The translations under genes and the position numbers were made by a program. Shown one piece after another: positions 16,901 through 23,695 of a DNA stretch of 28,900 nucleotides. The DNA is from Nitrospina sp. UBA6727 (GTDB taxonomy: Bacteria; Nitrospinota; Nitrospinia; Nitrospinales; VA-1): assembly GCA_002454045.1 (NCBI GenBank), contig DKID01000005.1:1-28900 (forward strand). The letters are read 5' to 3'. Below the pieces are notes generated by a model, which ran no database searches, had not been told where the DNA came from, and saw nothing but the letters and a program-made list of their open reading frames with translations. Each line of letters begins with the position of its first letter. Position 1 is the first letter of the stretch.

Positions 16901-17102
16901 CGGGTTCAAGAATGTCGATCAAGTGGTGGGGGATTTCATCTCTTGCGGACGGCGAAGGTTTCGCGGTGCCGATGTCGAAATATTTATAGACTTGCATCGA
17001 GTCGGCGCTGATGATTTCCGCGTCTAGTTTCCGCGCCAGCGCCAGCGCGGTTTCACTTTTCCCCGAAGTGGTTGCGCCGGCCAGTATAATTAAAGGAAGC
17101 AT
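13974..17102 (-). CDS. miaA: MiaA (tRNA dimethylallyltransferase) fused in frame to a TPR-containing lytic transglycosylase
   Basis: A single 1042-codon frame. Residues 1-300 are a complete MiaA, which adds dimethylallyl to A37 of tRNAs: P-loop GATTSGKS (9-16), SADSMQVYK (32-40), PHHLID, VGGTGLY (97-103), FKSIGYAEM and RHYVKRQLTWFR. Residues 308-326 (SIACFVLTIFLSFAQTSFA) are hydrophobic, preceded by Lys and ending in an S-F-A cleavage-like site, exactly a signal peptide or anchor. Residues 327-880 are TPR/HEAT-like repeats. Residues about 890-1035 are a GEWL/Slt lytic transglycosylase: catalytic Glu915 in IIRQES, ARGLMQIMPATG, and SYNAGP. The MiaA start has AAAGGAG 5 nt upstream. No stop separates the parts. 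The Slt part might alternatively start at TTG codon 301 (16202), with only a weak GGGA nearby. The topology of a true fusion is consistent: MiaA inside, Slt in the periplasm. A missed frameshift in the assembly is the main alternative. Confidence 0.85.
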   Translation of the reverse strand: MLPLIILAGATTSGKSETALALARKLDAEIISADSMQVYKYFDIGTAKPSPSARDEIPHHLIDILEPDEEFNAFAFKIRAARIIREIMSRDKIPILVGGTGLYIKVLVEDYDCAEGTSPEIRGKIRRDIREQGVEQAYRELQRVDPEYAAKICGTDSLRIERALGVYLATGKRFTEFHNKDSPAPRQFPVHTFILERDRSELYSQVDRRVDQMIEDGLVNEVQNIFDRGYGPETKPFKSIGYAEMVRYHRGDMTLERAAYEIKRETRHYVKRQLTWFRKMRDAQSLPANRNDTPESLRDKLLSLLPKSIACFVLTIFLSFAQTSFAEYKSTEQRYEEAKKFFQKKEWSKAEDLLLTLQNQPPDSAQAKRSRFLLALIYAEQEKPEATIRLLEPLSKNYDAVGDYIRFHLIRAQAQVGEYKKSRDNALELLQLTPNTLLYPEVYLILAEAQIELGEKEAGMKTLDEAILKITGNFGHQKFRESLPEMIFKLAEVQEKSGKQNDAYLNFRRLYIQHPNHERIPEVEMALERLADLQTVKEIPLTLREHTHRIQELFKNNRYKKILREIREIRKEHDLIPGRFYFFRARAHGGLRDRKKANAALQQFLKLYPHHAKVQQARLEIGRNLWNLDQPMAGAKYFLKITREDPSSEIAVKAQFFLGKIYEERKNFPEALKNYKTALEKYPQEYHAQWAGWRLGWIHYLDGKFEKAFDRFQEAAQRFPDGPFVEYNLYWSAKSAENLGKKDAARNLYAKVFEFYPYTFHGVRAQDKLRAMGVKPSRAQNQTAEEPLSTGDTGPQLDRPLSAREKFHHLRANELVKLGLLQEARNEVGGLQKTVRKNLSGVLWLSHLYHQAQGYAESLRILHLYKDFTTKPAEKNLAPKFWKHFFPLAYEEAVLAYASDRKVNPFFVNGIIRQESLFDSRALSPAGARGLMQIMPATGKKLYSENKSQKPFETDVLFDPDLNIRLGVKYVSQLDKQFGKNKMHILISYNAGPRVLKKWLKRFGHLGDQDVFIESIPYPETRRYVKHVLRNMGIYKALYSSL

Positions 17103-17135
17103 AAACTCCTTTCATCCTCCTCGCGAACAAGTTCC

Positions 17136-17200
17136 ATCGTCACCGCGACCGTCACCGTCGTTGCGTCACCGTCACGCCGCCGCCGTTGCGAACGAGTTCC
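17136..17200. repeat. Degenerate GNC-triplet spacer tract
   Basis: CATCGTCACCGCGACCGTCACCGTCGTTGCG followed by TCACCGTCACGCCGCCGCCG fills most of the 135-bp gap between the second deacylase-like gene and miaA. It is among the clearest examples of the triplet tracts in this window. Confidence 0.65.
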
Positions 17201-17237
17201 GTCATTATAAACCGCGCGCGGGCGTCCGTGGTTGTTA

Positions 17238-18212
17238 TTACTTTCTCCGCGATAAAAATTCCCGCCACGATTTTTTTGCCGTCAGGATTATGGCAAGCGG
17301 TTCTTTTTCGTACACGATGGGGTATTGTCTGAGGGTCACCAAAAATCCGCTCGACGGCGCGGTGATTTCTTCCAGCCGTTTGCCGCTGTATAGGTCGCGG
17401 ATTTCTCCTATCCGTTGTCCTTGCCGGACGGACGTTCCCACTTTCACTTCTTTCAAAAACATTCCCGCTGCGCCGGCGGGAACGGCTACTTCATCTTCGG
17501 GTTGATAAAACCGCGGCGCGGTATTTTTGTCGGGTTTTATTTTTCTTCTATCTTTGAGGATGCCTTCCGCTTTCATAAAATTTACGATGCCTTGAAACAA
17601 AGTTTCGCATTGCGGCAGGTTCACGGTGCGCGGTGACCCGGACGACAAGGTGACGGCCACCATGCCGCGCGATTGCCATTGCGAATATAAACTGACTTTC
17701 GGGGATTCATTCAACTTGCGCACGGTTTCAATTTTTAGATCGCGGGACAACTTTTTGATTCTTCCGTCCAACTTCAAAGTTTGGATATGCGGCGCGTCTT
17801 CATTGTGCGGCGGCGCGGATTGCAGGACAAAGCCCCAGTAGGAATTCGCGGTATGTTCCAGAACGGCGGAAGCCAGCGCCTCGGTGGTTTCGCTCTGCGG
17901 GTTGCCGGGAAAAGCCATGCTCATGTCCACGCCGTCATACGGCCACAATCGCGAACCGGATTGAACGGCGTTCAGGTTGACTACCGGAAAACTGATGACT
18001 TGTCCGTGGAGGGTGTAGTCGCGGTCGCCGCCGTCGATCACGTTGTCGAGAAATTGGGACAAGCGCGAACTCAAGTACACTCCGTTCAAATGGTCGCCGT
18101 GCAAGCCGCTGACGATGGCGAGAGTTTCGCCGCCGGGTTTTCCCCAAGTGTTTTTATAAAGCGTCAACGGCGCGCCGAACAAAGTTGCAATGGAGAGGAC
18201 TTTTTCTTTCAC
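17238..18212 (-). CDS. Succinylglutamate desuccinylase/aspartoacylase-like paralogue with degenerate active site
   Basis: 324 aa from the GTG at 18212, which overlaps the previous stop as GTGA; a longer open frame upstream is the antisense-like shadow of that gene. It has the same fold and layout as the preceding gene: an M14-type domain, then a C-terminal barrel/lipoyl-like domain (about 245-315). The key residues have changed. The metal pair HxxE is HGDH (His38, His41 in place of Glu). The third metal ligand His of DFHAS is Gln131 in VLQSA. The substrate-binding NR of DINRTF is Ser98-Met99 in DMSMAF, and the catalytic Glu of VIETG is Leu189 or Ser190. It is therefore probably not a standard metallo-deacylase; it may bind the partner enzyme or a ligand. 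Translational coupling suggests equimolar production with its active paralogue. Confidence 0.8.
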   Translation of the reverse strand: MKEKVLSIATLFGAPLTLYKNTWGKPGGETLAIVSGLHGDHLNGVYLSSRLSQFLDNVIDGGDRDYTLHGQVISFPVVNLNAVQSGSRLWPYDGVDMSMAFPGNPQSETTEALASAVLEHTANSYWGFVLQSAPPHNEDAPHIQTLKLDGRIKKLSRDLKIETVRKLNESPKVSLYSQWQSRGMVAVTLSSGSPRTVNLPQCETLFQGIVNFMKAEGILKDRRKIKPDKNTAPRFYQPEDEVAVPAGAAGMFLKEVKVGTSVRQGQRIGEIRDLYSGKRLEEITAPSSGFLVTLRQYPIVYEKEPLAIILTAKKSWREFLSRRK

Positions 18213-19171
18213 GGCGTAAATGGTTTCTCGGTGGCGATGCGTGCCAGCGGCGCACCCTTCCCGGTTAGGGGATGTTCCCGCAACGTGAACAGCAAGCCGG
18301 CGCAAGGGGCGCGGACTTCCTCCCGCGCGCGACCGGGGTCTATCAGGTCGCCGATTTTTTCCCCCGCCGTCAACATTTTTCCCACTTGCATTTGCTTGAC
18401 GAATAATCCCGCGCTCCGAGCGTGGACCATGGCGACGTGATCGGGTTGCACCAGTTTTGGTGACGCGACTTCCGCGATGGTTTCGCCGAGGTCGAGCGTC
18501 CCGGTTTGTTGGAGAAGGTTGAGGATGCCTTGCACGATCGGGTCGCAATAATTTTTGTTTATGCGCAGACAGATTCCGGTTTCAATAACTAGCGTCGGAA
18601 TGTTGGCTTGGTTCAGGTTGTATCCTAATGTGGACTCGAAAATTTCCGCGTGCGGGTGTATCCAAATCAGACGGACGTTACAAAGTTTCGCCAGCGGGAT
18701 TAATTTTTTTTCAAAGTTTTTGATGATGCGGATTTGCGGCAACTCCATCAGATGAAGATTGCTGGCGTGAAAATCGACGACCAAATCGGAATTGGATTTC
18801 AGATCATCCAGCAACGCGGCGGAAATTTTGGCGACCAACGACGGCGTATTTTTTTCGCCGAAGGTGCGATTGATGTCCGCGGAAAAAAATGGCCACAGTC
18901 GAGTTCCCGTTTCAAGAGCGTGCGGGTTCACTGCGGGGTAAACGTGAACTTCTCCTTTGAATGCGGATGGATTTTGTGCTTCTAAATTTTTCAGGGTCTC
19001 CATCAGCCGATGACAAATATATAGCCCCGCCAGTTCGTCGCCGTGCAGTCCCGCAACTAACGAGACGCGCTTTGTCGGTTGCGTCGATTGCGCGGCGGGA
19101 TAAGTGTGTCGGATGATTTCGACCGGCGGTCCGACGGGAGTTTGAACGGAGAGGATGCATTGGCTTTGCAT
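18209..19171 (-). CDS. Succinylglutamate desuccinylase/aspartoacylase family metallo-hydrolase
   Basis: 320 aa. Zinc-dependent N-acyl amino acid hydrolase of the AstE/AspA (M14-like) family. The metal ligands are His43 and Glu46 in AGLHGDELAG and His135 in VVDFHASN. Asn101-Arg102 in DINRTF would bind the substrate carboxylate, and Glu197 in LVIETG is the expected general base. The C-terminal domain (about 225-315, FVKQMQVGKMLTAGEKIGDL..APCAGLLFTLREHP) is the barrel typical of the larger family members. No signal peptide, so cytoplasmic. The actual substrate (acyl amino acid or peptide-like) is not determined by sequence. It lies 27 bp after ntrC with no clear Shine-Dalgarno and overlaps the next gene by 4 bp, so it is part of the ntrBC operon. 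Confidence 0.85.
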   Translation of the reverse strand: MQSQCILSVQTPVGPPVEIIRHTYPAAQSTQPTKRVSLVAGLHGDELAGLYICHRLMETLKNLEAQNPSAFKGEVHVYPAVNPHALETGTRLWPFFSADINRTFGEKNTPSLVAKISAALLDDLKSNSDLVVDFHASNLHLMELPQIRIIKNFEKKLIPLAKLCNVRLIWIHPHAEIFESTLGYNLNQANIPTLVIETGICLRINKNYCDPIVQGILNLLQQTGTLDLGETIAEVASPKLVQPDHVAMVHARSAGLFVKQMQVGKMLTAGEKIGDLIDPGRAREEVRAPCAGLLFTLREHPLTGKGAPLARIATEKPFTP

Positions 19172-19198
19172 GGGAAGGCTGACCGGGAAGCGTTGGGT

Positions 19199-20647
19199 TT
19201 ATGTTTTTTCGGTGGAAATTTTCATCGCGTCGATTTTTCTTTTCAGGGTGTTGCGGTTGATGCCTAATGCTTTCGCCGTCGTAACTTGTTTGCCGGAGTA
19301 CTTGCTTAAAAGAATTTCGAACAGGTGCTTCTCAACTTTTTGAATGAGCGTTTCGTGGAGCGCCCCTTCTTCCGAATGGTTGTGGAGAAGAAAATCTCGA
19401 ATCAACTGCTCCAAACGTTCATCCCATTGTCCGCCGCCACCGTCGTCGGTGTTGTCTTCCTGCATGTGAGGGGGCAGATGTTCTGGCAGGATGGGACCGG
19501 AGAGAGCCAGTATCAAAGCGCGCTTGATTACGTTTTCAAGTTCCCGAATATTTCCGTTCCAGTGGTAACGGCTCAAGGTGCGCGCGACATCGGGGGAGAG
19601 ATAAACTTTGCCGCGCGAAAGTTTTTTTGCGTAACGATGAATGAAATGATTCGCGAGAAGCGGCACGTCTTCCAGCCGTTCCCGTAACGGCGGTATGTCA
19701 ATGTGGATGACGTTGAGACGGTGATATAAGTCTTCGCGAAACTGTTTCAGGGTCATCATGTCTTCCAAGTTTTGATTGGTCGCGGCGATGACGCGGACAT
19801 CAACGGTGATCGGATTTTTCCCGCCGACGCGATAGAATTCATTGTTCTGCAGGACGCGGAGGATTTTGGCTTGTAGCGATAATTCCATGTCGCCGATTTC
19901 GTCGAGGAACAGCGTGCCTTTGTTGGCTTGTTGAAACTTCCCCACCTTCGTTTCCACGGCGCCGGTGAAGGCACCGCGTTCGTGACCGAAAAGTTCCGAC
20001 TCCAAAAGTTCACGGGCGATGGCGGCGCAGTTGATGCAAACAAAAGGTTTGTCTTTGCGGTGCGAGTATTGATGCAACGTGTTGGCGACCATCTCCTTGC
20101 CGGTTCCGCTTTCGCCCGTGATCAATATCGGGAGGTCGGAGTCTGCGGACTGACCGATGGTCTTGAAGATTTTCTGCATGCGTTTGCTCTTGCCGATGAT
20201 CGCGGCGGCGGATGAATTTTGCGCACCGGCTTCTTGATTCTGAACGGGTGCGGCGACGGCGGGCGCGGAGATCGACTGCGCCGTTTCTACCTGATTGACC
20301 AAGCGGAACACTTCGTCGAAATCAAATGGTTTGGTGATGTAGTCGTAGGCGCCGAGCCGCATGGCTTCGATGGTGTTGTTCATGGTGTCTTCGGCAGTCA
20401 TCATCACCACCTTCAAGTCGGGGGAAAGTTTTCGGCTTTGCTCGAGGAGTTCCAGTCCGTCGGTTTCCTCCATGAAGATGTCCGAAAACATCATCAGGTA
20501 TTGGTTGTCCGCCAGTTGCCCCAAGGCTTCCTTCCCGGATGAAGCGGTGTGCACGAGATAGTTTTTCTTTTCCAGCCCTTTTTTCAAGACCCAGAGAATG
20601 TTTTTCTCGTCGTCCACGATCAGGATTTTATTTTGCTTTGCGGTCAT
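19199..20647 (-). CDS. ntrC: NtrC-family sigma-54-dependent response regulator
   Basis: 482 aa with three domains. Receiver (5-118): acidic pocket Asp12-Asp13, phospho-acceptor Asp56 in MFSDIFM, Thr84 and Lys106. An Ala/Gln-rich linker (121-147). AAA+ domain (about 148-385): Walker A GESGTGKE (178-185), the sigma-54-contacting GAFTGA loop (225-230), Walker B TLFLDEIGD (245-253), and an arginine-finger region. Fis-type HTH at the C-terminus (SGKQVTTAKALGINRNTLKRKI). It would activate sigma-54 promoters when phosphorylated by the adjacent kinase, whose gene ends 12 bp upstream. A nitrogen-control role is suggested by the soluble NtrB partner but not proven, since many NtrC-like regulators act on other signals. 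Confidence 0.92.
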   Translation of the reverse strand: MTAKQNKILIVDDEKNILWVLKKGLEKKNYLVHTASSGKEALGQLADNQYLMMFSDIFMEETDGLELLEQSRKLSPDLKVVMMTAEDTMNNTIEAMRLGAYDYITKPFDFDEVFRLVNQVETAQSISAPAVAAPVQNQEAGAQNSSAAAIIGKSKRMQKIFKTIGQSADSDLPILITGESGTGKEMVANTLHQYSHRKDKPFVCINCAAIARELLESELFGHERGAFTGAVETKVGKFQQANKGTLFLDEIGDMELSLQAKILRVLQNNEFYRVGGKNPITVDVRVIAATNQNLEDMMTLKQFREDLYHRLNVIHIDIPPLRERLEDVPLLANHFIHRYAKKLSRGKVYLSPDVARTLSRYHWNGNIRELENVIKRALILALSGPILPEHLPPHMQEDNTDDGGGGQWDERLEQLIRDFLLHNHSEEGALHETLIQKVEKHLFEILLSKYSGKQVTTAKALGINRNTLKRKIDAMKISTEKT

Positions 20648-20659
20648 GTTTTTATTTTA

Positions 20660-21745
20660 TCATTTCTGTCGGAGCGGGAGAAATACTTGCACCGTGGTGC
20701 CTAAATCTTTTTCGGAGGTAACTTTAATTTTTCCGTGATGGTCTTCGATGATTTTCAGGGAGATGGCAAGCCCCAATCCGCTGCCCTTTTTCTTCGTGGT
20801 GTAAAACGGGGTGAACAATTTTTTCTGCGCCGACTCATCCATGCCTTCGCCGGAATCAATAATTTCGACGACGATGTTTTGTCGCGAAACGGTAGCGGCG
20901 GTCTTGATTGCGTACCCCGAACTGACGCGGGTGACGATTTGTATTTTGCCTTCTTCGCGCGATGCTTCCACGGCATTTTTGATGAGGTTGAGAAACACTT
21001 GCTTCAACTGGTCTTCGTCGGCTTCGATGGGCGGCAGGCTGGGGTCGTAAGTTTGTTCAAACCGACCGCGCTTGCGGGCGAGGCTGTCTTTTTCGAGCAT
21101 CAAAATTTCTTTCAGAACTTTGTGGATGTTGGTGCGTTCCATTCTTAAATCCAAAGGCCGGGTCAGGTCCACCATCCGCTTTATCATTCGGTCAATCCGT
21201 CCCACTTCCGACACCACGACATCGAGATATTCCCGGTGCGATTCGTTTGCGATTTCTTGGCGAAGTAGTTGCGCCGACCCGCGGATGCCGCCGAGTGGAT
21301 TGCGGATTTCATGAGCCATGCCCATCGTGACGGCGGCGAGGTGGTCGAGGTGATCCGCCGGTCGCTGGCGTTCTTCCAACTCGCGAATCAAACTCATGTT
21401 TTTGATGAGGACGACCGCGCCGTGAATGGAGTCGTCCGATTGCAAAAATGGCGACAGGGTTAGGTTGACCGGGAACTGCGAAGCAGGCGTGTTGCGCGCG
21501 CCTTCCGCTTCCACGTCGTGATAGCAAGCGCCCGTCGTCAGAACGTTGCGGGCTTTGTCGAGGACATGCGATTGCCGGGGGAACAGTTCTTCCAAACCGC
21601 GGTGGAGGAAAGAATCGCGGGACCGATGAAACATATCTTCCACGGTCAAGTTGCTTTCTCGAATGGTCAACGATGGAGAGACGAGCAGGACGCCGTCGAT
21701 CATGGAATGAAAAATATTTTGGTGCAGATGCGCGGGCTCGTTCAT
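20660..21745 (-). CDS. ntrB: NtrB-like soluble sensor histidine kinase
   Basis: 361 aa with no transmembrane helix, unlike most sensor kinases but like NtrB. An N-terminal PAS domain (about 8-118) begins NIFHSMIDGVLLVS. The HisKA H-box MGMAHEIRNPLGGIRGSAQLL carries the phospho-accepting His145. The HATPase_c domain (about 245-358) has the N-box NLIKNAVEAS (Asn257), G1 DSGEGMD, F-box FTPFYTTK and G2 GSGLGLAI. It phosphorylates the NtrC-type regulator encoded immediately downstream. The start ATG at 21745 is 15 bp after the FmdB-like stop, so the three genes are likely one transcript. The signal could be PII-mediated, as in NtrB; no glnB is in the window. Confidence 0.92.
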   Translation of the reverse strand: MNEPAHLHQNIFHSMIDGVLLVSPSLTIRESNLTVEDMFHRSRDSFLHRGLEELFPRQSHVLDKARNVLTTGACYHDVEAEGARNTPASQFPVNLTLSPFLQSDDSIHGAVVLIKNMSLIRELEERQRPADHLDHLAAVTMGMAHEIRNPLGGIRGSAQLLRQEIANESHREYLDVVVSEVGRIDRMIKRMVDLTRPLDLRMERTNIHKVLKEILMLEKDSLARKRGRFEQTYDPSLPPIEADEDQLKQVFLNLIKNAVEASREEGKIQIVTRVSSGYAIKTAATVSRQNIVVEIIDSGEGMDESAQKKLFTPFYTTKKKGSGLGLAISLKIIEDHHGKIKVTSEKDLGTTVQVFLPLRQK

Positions 21746-21760
21746 CGTGCCGGTTCCAAT

Positions 21761-22153
21761 TTATTTTGAACCTTTGACCTCGCGGGATTTTCCCTTTGAG
21801 TAAGGATTTTTTTGCGTGGGTTTTTTCACCGCGGCCGCAGGTTCCGCGGCGGGAACTTTGGCGGCGGTGGAGTCGGCGGAACCGGGCGCCGCCGCTGTCT
21901 CGGGCGATGCTTTTTTGCCTTGCTTGTTTTCTTGTTCCCATCCTTTCTTGCGTGCTTCGGACGGGTATTCGGAAGTGTACCATCCCGAACCTTTGAGGAT
22001 GAACCCGGACGCGGAAACTAAGCGATGAACTTTTCCGTCGGCTTTATCGTTGCAACCCAAGCCTCCGCAGGTTTTCAACGGCTTCGCGGAAATCGTTTCG
22101 ATGGCTTCGAAGGTGGCTCCGCATTTTTCGCATTCGTATTCGTAAATCGGCAT
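21761..22153 (-). CDS. FmdB-family zinc-ribbon protein
   Basis: 130 aa. The N-terminus MPIYEYECEKCGATFEAIE is the signature of the FmdB/putative regulatory zinc-ribbon family: Cys8 and Cys11 form the first knuckle and Cys29 and Cys34 (TCGGLGC) the second. A middle stretch HRLVSASGFILKGSGWYTSEYPSE is also typical. The C-terminal 50 residues are an Ala/Pro/Lys-rich disordered tail from GC-rich triplets and vary widely in this family. The molecular function is not established; members were proposed as regulators next to formamidase genes. A GGAG lies 10 nt before the ATG. It opens the tight ntrBC-deacylase gene run. Confidence 0.9.
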   Translation of the reverse strand: MPIYEYECEKCGATFEAIETISAKPLKTCGGLGCNDKADGKVHRLVSASGFILKGSGWYTSEYPSEARKKGWEQENKQGKKASPETAAAPGSADSTAAKVPAAEPAAAVKKPTQKNPYSKGKSREVKGSK

Positions 22154-22244
22154 AACTAAAAATCTCCGACGCTCGCTACAATTATTTTTACGAACCGCGG
22201 TTACGATTCAAAATGGCAACGCCGCGATGGGTTTTTATTTTTTG

Positions 22245-22290
22245 GAAAACGCCGTCGCCGTCGCCGTCATCACTGCGCCGCGTCGCCGTC
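22245..22290. repeat. Degenerate GNC-triplet spacer tract
   Basis: AACGCCGTCGCCGTCGCCGTCATC followed by CGCGTCGCCGTC lies in the 135-bp gap between ilvE and the FmdB-like gene and runs up to the ilvE stop codon. No hairpin with a T-run is seen, so it is unlikely to be a terminator. Confidence 0.6.
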
Positions 22291-23206
22291 AAACCGGAGT
22301 AAGCCATTCCTGGAATTCGGGATGGGTGCCGCGCACCGCCGCGAAAAATGTTTTTTGGATACGGTCGGTGACTGCACCTTTTTTTCCCGCACCGACTACG
22401 CGGTTGTCCACTTCGCGCACGGGGGTGATCTCCGCGGCGGTCCCGGTTAGAAACATTTCTTCCGCGATGTAAAGTTCGTCGCGGGTGATGGCTCTTTCTT
22501 CCAAAGCGATACCGAGATGCCGACAAATTTCGATCACGGAGTCGCGGGTGATTCCGTCGAGATTGGAGAAGGACAACGCGGGGGTGTGCAATTTTCCTTT
22601 GGAGTAGATGAAGATGTTCGCCCCCGATCCTTCCGAAACGTAGCCCGCGGGGTCGAGAAGAATCGCTTCGTCGTAACCGTCGCGGACGACTTCCGTCTTC
22701 GCCAAGATAGAGTTGATGTAGTAACCGCAGGCTTTGGCTTTGGTCATGGTGATGTTGACATGGTTGCGGATGAAGGACGACACGCGGACGCGGATGCCTT
22801 TATCCAAACCGTCTTTCCCTAGATAGGTTCCCCATGGCCAGGCGGCGATGGCGCAACGGACATCGACTCCTTTGGGATTGAGTCCCATTTCGTTGTCGCC
22901 AAGAAATACGATGGGGCGGATGTAGCATTCCTCCAATTTGTTTTCCCGCACGACACGCAGCGTCGCGTCAAAAATATCCTGATTAGAAAACGGTACATCG
23001 ATATTGAGGATGACGGCGGACTGAAAGAGTCGGTCGACATGTTCCCGCAGGCGGAAAATTGCCGACCCGTTTTTTTTGGAATGGTAGCAACGAATGCCTT
23101 CGAAAACTCCGAGCCCGTAATGCAAAGTATGAGTGAGGACGTGGACGTTCGCTTCGTGCCAAGGCACCATCTTTCCATCCAGCCAGATTTTTTCAGACTT
23201 TTCCAT
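22289..23206 (-). CDS. ilvE: Branched-chain amino acid aminotransferase
   Basis: 305 aa from the ATG at 23206, which has AGAGG at 4-nt spacing; an in-frame TTG ten codons upstream (23236) is less likely because family members begin near EKIWLDGK. This is a fold-type IV PLP enzyme that makes Val, Leu and Ile from their 2-oxo acids with glutamate. Visible: VHVLTHTLHYGLGVFEGIR (about 21-39), the YIRP motif (95-98), the PLP Lys158 in TKAKACGYYINS, ILLDPAGYVSEGSGANIF (about 183-200), and the phosphate-binding FLTGTAAEITPV near 277-288. Its length equals that of other bacterial IlvE proteins. It has its own probable promoter (23264-23292). Confidence 0.95.
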   Translation of the reverse strand: MEKSEKIWLDGKMVPWHEANVHVLTHTLHYGLGVFEGIRCYHSKKNGSAIFRLREHVDRLFQSAVILNIDVPFSNQDIFDATLRVVRENKLEECYIRPIVFLGDNEMGLNPKGVDVRCAIAAWPWGTYLGKDGLDKGIRVRVSSFIRNHVNITMTKAKACGYYINSILAKTEVVRDGYDEAILLDPAGYVSEGSGANIFIYSKGKLHTPALSFSNLDGITRDSVIEICRHLGIALEERAITRDELYIAEEMFLTGTAAEITPVREVDNRVVGAGKKGAVTDRIQKTFFAAVRGTHPEFQEWLTPV

Positions 23207-23263
23207 CCAGCCTCTTTGCGGATTGGTGATTGTCAATTCGGGAACAAAAAAAGATTGCCGTCA

Positions 23264-23292
23264 ATACTATTGGGACTGCGGCGTAAAATCAA
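23264..23292 (-). promoter_or_regulatory. Probable ilvE promoter
   Basis: On the minus strand, TTGATT (23292 to 23287) and TAGTAT (23269 to 23264) are separated by 17 bp, each matching 4/6 consensus positions. The leader would be about 50 nt. No leader peptide or attenuator was recognised. Confidence 0.4.
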
Positions 23293-23306
23293 GCCAAATA
23301 AATCCG

Positions 23307-23335
23307 TTGACATGTTGAAATAAGTTTATTAGCCT
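23307..23335 (+). promoter_or_regulatory. Promoter of the tRNA-Lys/tRNA-Glu unit
   Basis: A perfect -35 TTGACA (23307-23312) is followed at 17 bp by TAGCCT (23330-23335, 3/6). Transcription would start about 20 nt before tRNA-Lys. Confidence 0.5.
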
Positions 23336-23361
23336 CATCTGTTTACTCGTAGTCTAAGAAG

Positions 23362-23434
23362 GGGCCGCTAGCTCAGTTGGTAGAGCACTTGACTTTTAAT
23401 CAAGTGGTCGAAGGTTCGATCCCTTCGCGGCTCA
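23362..23434 (+). tRNA. tRNA-Lys (anticodon UUU)
   Basis: The full cloverleaf can be drawn: acceptor GGGCCGC/GCGGCTC (one G-U pair), D arm GCTC-AGTTGGTA-GAGC, anticodon arm CTTGA-CTTTTAA-TCAAG with TTT at the anticodon, T arm GAAGG-TTCGATC-CCTTC, discriminator A. The 3' CCA is not encoded (CTT follows), so it must be added after transcription. It is followed 29 bp later by tRNA-Glu on the same strand. Confidence 0.97.
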
Positions 23435-23463
23435 CTTCTTTTTTCCCTTCGCAAAAATCAAAA

Positions 23464-23538
23464 GTCCCCATCGTCTAGCCTGGCCCAGGACACCGGCCTT
23501 TCACGCCGGCGACGCGGGTTCGAATCCCGCTGGGGACG
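23464..23538 (+). tRNA. tRNA-Glu (anticodon UUC)
   Basis: Acceptor GTCCCCA/TGGGGAC, anticodon arm CCGGC-CTTTCAC-GCCGG with TTC at the anticodon, T arm GCGGG-TTCGAAT-CCCGC, discriminator G. An encoded CCA follows at 23539-23541, unlike the neighbouring tRNA-Lys. The two are probably processed from one transcript. Confidence 0.97.
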
Positions 23539-23603
23539 CCAGTTTCCCCGCCGCTAAAAACTTGCATCGTTAACTACGTACATCACCACCACCGTCGTCA
23601 CTG

Positions 23604-23668
23604 CCGCCGTATGTGGAGCGGCTTCGCCCGCATCTTTCACTGGATTCCAGCGTGCGCTGGAATGACGA
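23604..23668 (+). repeat. Dispersed palindromic repeat, copy 2
   Basis: The core ATTCCAGCG-TG-CGCTGGAAT (23644-23663) is a perfect 9-bp stem. It is flanked by CACTGG and GACG and preceded by GCCGTATGTGGAGCGGCTTC, a flank shared with 24491-24561. GNC-type triplet sequence continues on both sides (23582-23604, 23664-23695). Confidence 0.8.
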
Positions 23669-23695
23669 CGACGGTGCCCCGCCGTCACCGCGCCA

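Noticed and set aside
17238..18548. Long 436-codon version of the second deacylase gene starting at 18548.
   Set aside because: The first 112 codons overlap the coding region of the preceding deacylase and are Arg-rich, as expected of a shadow frame; the GTG at 18212 with a 4-bp overlap is the natural start.
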